From assembly GCF_900103535.1 (NCBI RefSeq), contig NZ_FNHQ01000005.1:1-64000 (forward strand): 64,000 bases of DNA, in the 5' to 3' direction. Positions 63,260-64,000 of this stretch are shown here, piece after piece. The notes beneath the pieces were generated by a model that did not search any database, was not told the origin of the DNA, and saw nothing but the letters and a program-made list of their open reading frames with translations. The position numbers and the translations under genes are program-made. The DNA is from Megasphaera paucivorans. Its GTDB lineage: Bacteria > Bacillota > Negativicutes > Veillonellales > Megasphaeraceae. Every line of letters starts with the position of its first letter. Positions within the stretch are counted from its first letter, which is position 1.

Positions 63260-64000
63260 TTATGTTGTCGTGCGTATATCCTTGGCGATCGTCATGCCGA
63301 CCACCATTTTCAAAACCTCGGAGGCTCCGACTCCGATATCCAGAAGCCGGGCATCTCGGGCATACCGCTCTACATCATTGTATTTCATATATCCATGGCC
63401 GCCGTATATTTGCAGCGCCTGATGGCAGATATCCGTGATGACACGGCTTACAAATAATTTCGCTGTCGACGCCTCCAGCGAGTATTCCGCCTGTGTATCG
63501 CGCTTCTCCGCGGCAGCACGTACCATGTGTTCCGCGGCTTGGATCTGTACATACATATCGGCTATTTTTTCCTGAATCGCAAACAACGATACTAAGGGCT
63601 TGCCGAAAACCACGCGTGTATTGGCATACGATACAGCATCCTGCAAGGCGGCCTCGGCAATTCCCAATCCCATGGCCGCCATCCCCAGCCGACCGCTTAC
63701 CAATCCGTACATCGCAATTTTAAACCCGCCGTTGACCGGACCGATCCGCTGGTCGTCCCGTATCAGGCAATGGTCAAAGTGCAATGCCGTCGTACGCGAA
63801 CTACGGCAGCCAAGCTTTTCCTCCGAGGGACCGACCGTAAACCCCGGTGTCCCTTTTTCCACCAAAAACAGGCTGATTCCTTTGGCCCCCAATTCCGGCG
63901 CCGTTTTAGCCGCTATGATATATACCTCCGCCAACCCGCCGTTGGTGGCAAAGAACTTCGCTCCGTCAAGCTGCCAGCCGCCGTCCCGGGCTGTCGCCGT
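63260..64000 (-). CDS. Acyl-CoA dehydrogenase, C-terminal part (gene continues beyond the window)
   Basis: About 246 codons read to the right edge without a start: the frame stays open through 64000 (GWQLDGAKFFATNGG), so the N-terminus is cut off. Family marks: GFKIAMYGLVSGRLGMAAMGLGIAEAALQ domain (helical C-terminal), RVVFGKPL, catalytic glutamate region QIYGGHGYMKYNDVERYARDAR. FAD enzyme that oxidises acyl-CoA, or reduces enoyl-CoA with an electron-transfer flavoprotein in anaerobes. The ATG-like start near 63934 is internal (a TTG) and is rejected. Confidence 0.92.
   Translation of the reverse strand, partial: TATARDGGWQLDGAKFFATNGGLAEVYIIAAKTAPELGAKGISLFLVEKGTPGFTVGPSEEKLGCRSSRTTALHFDHCLIRDDQRIGPVNGGFKIAMYGLVSGRLGMAAMGLGIAEAALQDAVSYANTRVVFGKPLVSLFAIQEKIADMYVQIQAAEHMVRAAAEKRDTQAEYSLEASTAKLFVSRVITDICHQALQIYGGHGYMKYNDVERYARDARLLDIGVGASEVLKMVVGMTIAKDIRTTT

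Overview
The window looks like chromosome of an anaerobic, diderm Firmicute of the class Negativicutes, probably a Megasphaera/Veillonella relative. Grounds: the 5' end of a 16S rRNA gene at the left edge, Firmicutes-type gene order (cdaA-cdaR-glmM, cggR-gap-pgk-tpiA), a glmS ribozyme, and an outer-membrane beta-barrel gene (Wzi-like), which needs a diderm envelope. Genus is inference. No CRISPR array, insertion sequence, prophage or tRNA gene was seen.

Layout. 1-550: rRNA operon start, reading left, with tandem promoters. 0.55-7.4 kb: amino-sugar and c-di-AMP block (cdaA-cdaR-FAD oxidoreductase-glmM, then glmS behind a glmS ribozyme). 7.5-9.7 kb: Rrf2 regulator and a DUF47-Pit phosphate transport pair. 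9.9-15.2 kb: glycolytic operon gapB-like-cggR-gap-pgk-tpiA. 15.4-28.6 kb: two hexuronate units, one with a GntR regulator, uxuA and an MFS transporter, the other uxaC-uxaB-uxaA-GPH transporter-HIT beside a divergent LacI regulator. They are separated by an AT-rich PadR-HAAS-small protein-PAP2 operon. 28.7-30.9 kb: phosphonoacetate-hydrolase-like gene with a divergent LysR gene. 31-34.9 kb: gpmI with two more GAPDH genes, giving four type I GAPDH genes in the window. 35-36.4 kb: YdcF-like and secreted proteins. 36.5-42.3 kb: DNA-metabolism island with a nucleoid-associated protein, a UvrD helicase carrying a nested DEDDh exonuclease, and a T7-like primase-helicase. 42.6-44.2 kb: aminotransferase and a remnant of an amino-acid binding protein. 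44.4-55.1 kb: Fe-alcohol dehydrogenase, class III aminotransferase, PucR regulator and a Urt/Liv-type ABC importer with two amidohydrolases. 55.6-58.9 kb: a 35-residue membrane microprotein, a Wzi-like barrel and two Flp-type pilin-like proteins. 59.1-61.6 kb: membrane protein with a Met/His tail plus a two-component system. 61.7-64 kb: sigma-54 activator and an acyl-CoA dehydrogenase cut by the window edge.

How the genes work together. Hexuronates enter through the MFS and GPH carriers and are converted by UxaC, UxaB, UxaA and UxuA to 2-keto-3-deoxygluconate, while the triose-phosphate genes at 10-15 kb and 31-35 kb carry lower glycolysis or gluconeogenesis. The 44-55 kb block reads as uptake of a urea- or amide-like compound (for example a ureide or N-carbamoyl amino acid), hydrolysis, transamination and possibly aldehyde reduction; the substrate is unknown. 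Least-described items: the helicase-exonuclease fusion beside a phage-type primase-helicase, the four-fold GAPDH set, the orphan Flp-like pair, the microprotein, and the hairpin-rich leader of the ABC operon.
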